Assembly (NCBI GenBank): GCA_905236585.1
Contig: CAJOQZ010000300.1
Location: 1-7,279, forward strand
Source of the DNA: an uncultured Lachnospiraceae bacterium
GTDB lineage: Bacteria > Bacillota > Clostridia > Lachnospirales > Lachnospiraceae
DNA: 7,279 nt
Reading direction: 5' to 3'
In this document: in pieces, positions 5,057 through 7,279 of the stretch
Position numbering within the stretch: the first letter of the stretch is position 1
How the letters are laid out: every line of letters begins with the position of its first letter
Made by a program: the position numbers and the translations under genes
The notes under the pieces: generated by a model
The model's database searches: none
What the model was told of the DNA's origin: nothing
Seen by the model: the letters and a program-made list of their open reading frames with translations, nothing else

Positions 5057-6349
5057 TCAGCCTGCATTCTGCAAAACTTCCTCTTCTTCATCCTCCTCAA
5101 CGTCGTTGCCGCCCGGGAAGGGTATAATATTGTCAAGTTCCGTTTCCGGCTCAACATACTGCTCATCCGCCTTCGTAACGCTGTCGGAGTAGATCTTTAA
5201 GAAATCATTTTTCATGGAGATGGGCACATAGCCTTGCTCCTCATACGCCGCAGACTTTTCCGCCCAGTCCTGGGTGCCCCATTCTCTTACGTCGTCATCC
5301 GCAACTACCATATAAGCCTCTGCCGGATACGGGTTCCTGCTGTCAAGGGCATAGTTCATCATGCTGGTATCGCTGCCGCTGTTGCCGAAGGCAAGAACCG
5401 GATACTGTCCGATCTCCCTCTCGATCCAGATCGTCTTGTTGGCATTTAAGTTTTTCTGTATGAAGCCGCCGGTAAATACCAGTTCATCCCCGTCCGCGTA
5501 TTTGAAATCCATATTGGACGAAACGTCTTCCGAGCCTTTTACCTTTACCTCGAACTCGGTTCCGATCACATGCGCCGGAGAAACGTATTCGCTGATGGGC
5601 GAATTGGCTACGATCGCCCTTGTGGTCGTGCGCTCCGTGCCGCTGACTACATAAATGGTAAATCCATTGTCATAAAGGTATTTTACCACCTCAACCATAG
5701 GCAGATAGAAGCCGTCGATATAGCGCATGTTTTGGAAACTTTCCGTTTCTTTCTGTCCGAACTCCACCGCGTAGTCATAGAGTTCCTTTACGGTCATCCC
5801 CGCATAAGCCTTTGCGAAGTTCCTTGCCAGTTCCTCTCCCGCCGTATAGCCGGGCTTGATCTCCTCTGCCGCCGCCTTCAGTTCTTCCGATACTTTGTCC
5901 GGATGATCCTTTAAGCAGTAATTGATGAACATCATCGTGTCATAATAGGTATAATAGGTTTCGCAGGTCAGCGTGCCGTCCATGTCAAATACGGCGATGC
6001 GGTCCTTCTCGGGTATAAAGTTTGCGCTATCCGATTGATTCGTAACCTTTTCCACATAACTTTTCAGGCTTGCCGCCGCCTGTGAATCGGCCGCCCAGTA
6101 TTCCGACAGGGCTTCGCCCGCGCTTTCGGCGCTTTCGGTACTGTCGGTGCTTGCGGCGCTGTCGGTGCTTGCGGCGCTGTCAGTGCTTGCGGCGCTTTCG
6201 GTGCTGTCGGCTGTTGCGGCGGTGTCAGCGGTTTTCTTGCCGCATCCAGTAATCTGCGTGCCGCATATTAAAAGCATGGCTATGAGTGCCAGTGACAGCA
6301 GTCTGCCGCGTCGTTTTTGTAACTGTTGTGTGAATTTTGCTAAATTCAT
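5057..6349 (-). CDS. Secreted HAD-superfamily phosphatase lipoprotein
   Basis: A HAD hydrolase anchored outside the cell membrane. The N-terminus has a positive stretch (KRRGR, 12-16), a hydrophobic core (17-30) and the lipobox ITGC, making C36 the lipidated residue. Residues ~37-80 are a Ser/Ala/Thr/Asp linker. The catalytic domain follows: motif I FDMDGTL (121-127; nucleophile D122, acid/base D124), a helical cap with many Tyr and acidic residues (~130-215), motif II YVVSGT (233-238; S236), a motif III lysine at K299 or K305, and motif IV FGNSGSDTSM (321-330; D327). The arrangement resembles the phosphoserine phosphatase branch (SerB-like), so a small phosphomonoester is likely; the substrate cannot be read from sequence. 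The tail is strongly acidic (VEEDEEEEV, 417-425). AAGGAGG (6359-6365) lies nine bases before the ATG, an excellent site. First gene of a three-gene operon, it could process an external ligand sensed by the membrane protein encoded next, which is inference only. Confidence 0.9.
   Translation of the reverse strand: MNLAKFTQQLQKRRGRLLSLALIAMLLICGTQITGCGKKTADTAATADSTESAASTDSAASTDSAASTDSTESAESAGEALSEYWAADSQAAASLKSYVEKVTNQSDSANFIPEKDRIAVFDMDGTLTCETYYTYYDTMMFINYCLKDHPDKVSEELKAAAEEIKPGYTAGEELARNFAKAYAGMTVKELYDYAVEFGQKETESFQNMRYIDGFYLPMVEVVKYLYDNGFTIYVVSGTERTTTRAIVANSPISEYVSPAHVIGTEFEVKVKGSEDVSSNMDFKYADGDELVFTGGFIQKNLNANKTIWIEREIGQYPVLAFGNSGSDTSMMNYALDSRNPYPAEAYMVVADDDVREWGTQDWAEKSAAYEEQGYVPISMKNDFLKIYSDSVTKADEQYVEPETELDNIIPFPGGNDVEEDEEEEVLQNAG
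6147..6200 (-). repeat. Three 18-bp tandem units in the lipoprotein linker
   Basis: Units at 6147-6164, 6165-6182 and 6183-6200 differ at only one or two bases (GTGCTTGCGGCGCTGTCG type) and encode repeats of Asp-Ser-Ala-Ala-Ser-Thr. Because 18 is a multiple of three, unit gain or loss by slippage would change only linker length, not the frame. Partial related units flank the block. Confidence 0.85.
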
Positions 6350-6358
6350 GGTGTCGCT

Positions 6359-6430
6359 CCTCCTTGTTATATCTGCTTTACTATTTTACATTTTATATTT
6401 ATTATTTTCCTTTTCAATAGGGAGTGTCAA
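6359..6430 (-). promoter_or_regulatory. Promoter and ribosome site of the three-gene operon
   Basis: On the minus strand a perfect TTGACA (6430-6425) is followed after 18 bases by AATAAT (6406-6401). A second TTGACA lies 8 bases further upstream (6438-6433). The leader is very A/T-rich and ends with AAGGAGG (6365-6359) nine bases from the ATG. No riboswitch-like structure is evident in the short leader. Confidence 0.6.
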
Positions 6431-6468
6431 TTTGTCAAAATATTCGTTATTATTCAATCTTGACGGTG

Positions 6469-6533
6469 GAACAAACCAATCTCCGTGTTCGACGACGAGA
6501 ACGCCTTATCCTCACACGGAGAGGCGTTTGTTC
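6469..6533 (+). repeat. Palindromic intergenic repeat, full-length copy
   Basis: This 65-bp copy has arms GAACAAACC and CGTTTGTTC, then TCTCCGTGT against ACACGGAGA, around the core TCGACGACGAGAACGCCTTA. The core has drifted from GGCA..TGCC. It lies just upstream of the operon's -35 region, in the opposite orientation to the copy at 2961-3025. Confidence 0.85.
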
Positions 6534-6538
6534 CCATC

Positions 6539-6603
6539 GTTATAGGTCAAATCCGTGTTCGACGGCAAACATGCCTTATCCTCACACGGAGAAGCGTTTG
6601 TTC
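6539..6603 (+). repeat. Palindromic intergenic repeat, adjacent copy with eroded left arm
   Basis: It starts 70 bp after the previous copy and matches its right two thirds almost exactly: TCCGTGTTCGACGGCAAACA, TGCCTTATCC and TCACACGGAGAAGCGTTTGT. The outer left arm is lost. Directly after it, 6604-6627 (GTTAAAGGCGAAATCCGTTC within it) resembles the start of this copy (GTTATAGGTCAAATCCGTGT), a possible third, truncated unit reaching the stop codon of the gene at 6629. Confidence 0.75.
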
Positions 6604-6628
6604 CTCAACGTTAAAGGCGAAATCCGTT

Positions 6629-7279
6629 CTACAGTTGCGCTCTGATCGCTGTTAGCCGGTCCGTTAATATCTTAAGTTGTTCCGGTGTCAGGCTTTCGCC
6701 TGCCATTTCGCGGAGATCCTGCGGCTTTATGCTTTTTAACATGTCCTTCGACACATCCTTAAGCCCCTTGATCGCATTCTTGTCAAAATCGCTTAGTTCC
6801 CCAAGAAGTCCGCCCGTAAAGAGAGGCGACGTCAGAAGGTCGGCGCAGACGTCTATGATGGAATAGGTATCACGTACCTCACGGATATCCCCGTTCCTTG
6901 CTATGTCCTTCGTATCCTTTGCCTGATGCCGCTGCAGATATACCCGAAGCGTGGAGTAATCGCCCGACAGTCGTTCCCGGATGCCGAAGAGCAAATCGAT
7001 GGCGAGAATGCGGTCCAGTTTATGCTGCGCCCGTTTTTCCATCTCGACTTTTTTATATCTGCTGTATGCGGAATCTTCCTTCAACACCTGCTCGTAAGAA
7101 AGATCCCATGTCTGCTCGTATAAGATTCCCTTTTTCTCGGCATGCTCTCCGTCGGCGCTGATGACGGCTTTCGTCGCCGCACGGTAATACCCCTGGTACC
7201 CCGCATGCTCCATCATATGGGATATCGCCGCCGCGCTGTCCGCATCCTGTTCATTCTTCTCGGCGAAGAACGCGACCGA
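6629..7279 (-). CDS. Unrecognised soluble protein, partial (5' end beyond the window)
   Basis: The frame is open to the right edge of the window with no stop, giving at least 216 residues. An ATG at 7216 exists, but 21 more codons upstream read in frame (including FFAEKNEQDADSAAAISHMM), so the true start is probably outside. The protein is hydrophilic and mostly helical by composition. It has no signal peptide or membrane segment in this part, and there is a highly charged stretch around KKVEMEKRAQHKLDRILAID. The end, LTPEQLKILTDRLTAIRAQL, looks like an amphipathic helix. I recognise no family or catalytic motif. It stops at TAG just before the repeat locus, and no conventional terminator is visible between it and the next promoter. 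Confidence 0.75.
   Translation of the reverse strand, partial: SVAFFAEKNEQDADSAAAISHMMEHAGYQGYYRAATKAVISADGEHAEKKGILYEQTWDLSYEQVLKEDSAYSRYKKVEMEKRAQHKLDRILAIDLLFGIRERLSGDYSTLRVYLQRHQAKDTKDIARNGDIREVRDTYSIIDVCADLLTSPLFTGGLLGELSDFDKNAIKGLKDVSKDMLKSIKPQDLREMAGESLTPEQLKILTDRLTAIRAQL

Noticed and set aside
6469..6634. CRISPR array
   Set aside because: There are too few units, they are palindromic along their whole length, there are no uniform unique spacers, spacing differs between loci (41, 44, 70 bp), and no cas gene is present.
6424..6645. A 73-codon plus-strand frame with internal similarity (TRRGVCSH / TEKRLFL)
   Set aside because: The internal similarity only reflects the two palindromic repeat copies; no start signal is present.

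Overview
The window looks like a chromosomal segment of a Gram-positive anaerobe of the Clostridia, most likely Lachnospiraceae. That assignment is inferred from gene content and style: strong AAGGAGG-type ribosome sites, consensus sigma-A promoters, a Ser/Ala/Thr/Asp-rich lipoprotein linker, and a glutamate/dicarboxylate-family symporter with an extra N-terminal domain. No rRNA or tRNA is visible. Every convincing gene is on the minus strand, so transcription runs from high to low coordinates.

Layout in transcription order. (1) 7279-6629: 3' part of an unrecognised, charged soluble protein that runs off the right edge. (2) 6628-6350: intergenic stretch with two copies of a ~65-bp imperfect palindromic repeat, then a promoter and a strong ribosome site. 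(3) 6349-3129: a tight three-gene operon. It encodes a secreted HAD-superfamily lipoprotein phosphatase, a ~7-helix membrane protein with a degenerate GGDEF-like tail, and a cytoplasmic protein that looks like two degenerate GNAT folds. The last two are translationally coupled (TGATG). A perfect 10-bp hairpin follows the last gene. (4) 3128-2822: the same palindromic repeat in the opposite orientation, then a near-consensus promoter. (5) 2821-1136: a DAACS symporter with a degenerate histidine-kinase-type ATPase-like N-terminal domain, followed by a hairpin terminator. (6) 1065-895: a third repeat locus, including a 41-bp tandem duplication. (7) 805-658: a frameshifted remnant that resembles the N-terminus of a type-B carboxylesterase. 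(8) 661-152: kptA (RNA 2'-phosphotransferase), ending at a TGA exactly where the family has a conserved Trp; family-like sequence continues in frame beyond it. An inverted repeat at 8-57 closes the window.

The most interesting points are the nonsense codon near the end of kptA, the family of palindromic repeats in three intergenic regions, the fusion of an ATPase-like domain to a symporter whose key substrate-binding Arg is replaced by Asp, and the phosphatase/membrane/GNAT-like operon, which may be an uncharacterised envelope-to-cytoplasm module. Functions for the last two proteins of that operon and for the partial gene at the right edge are not established from the sequence.
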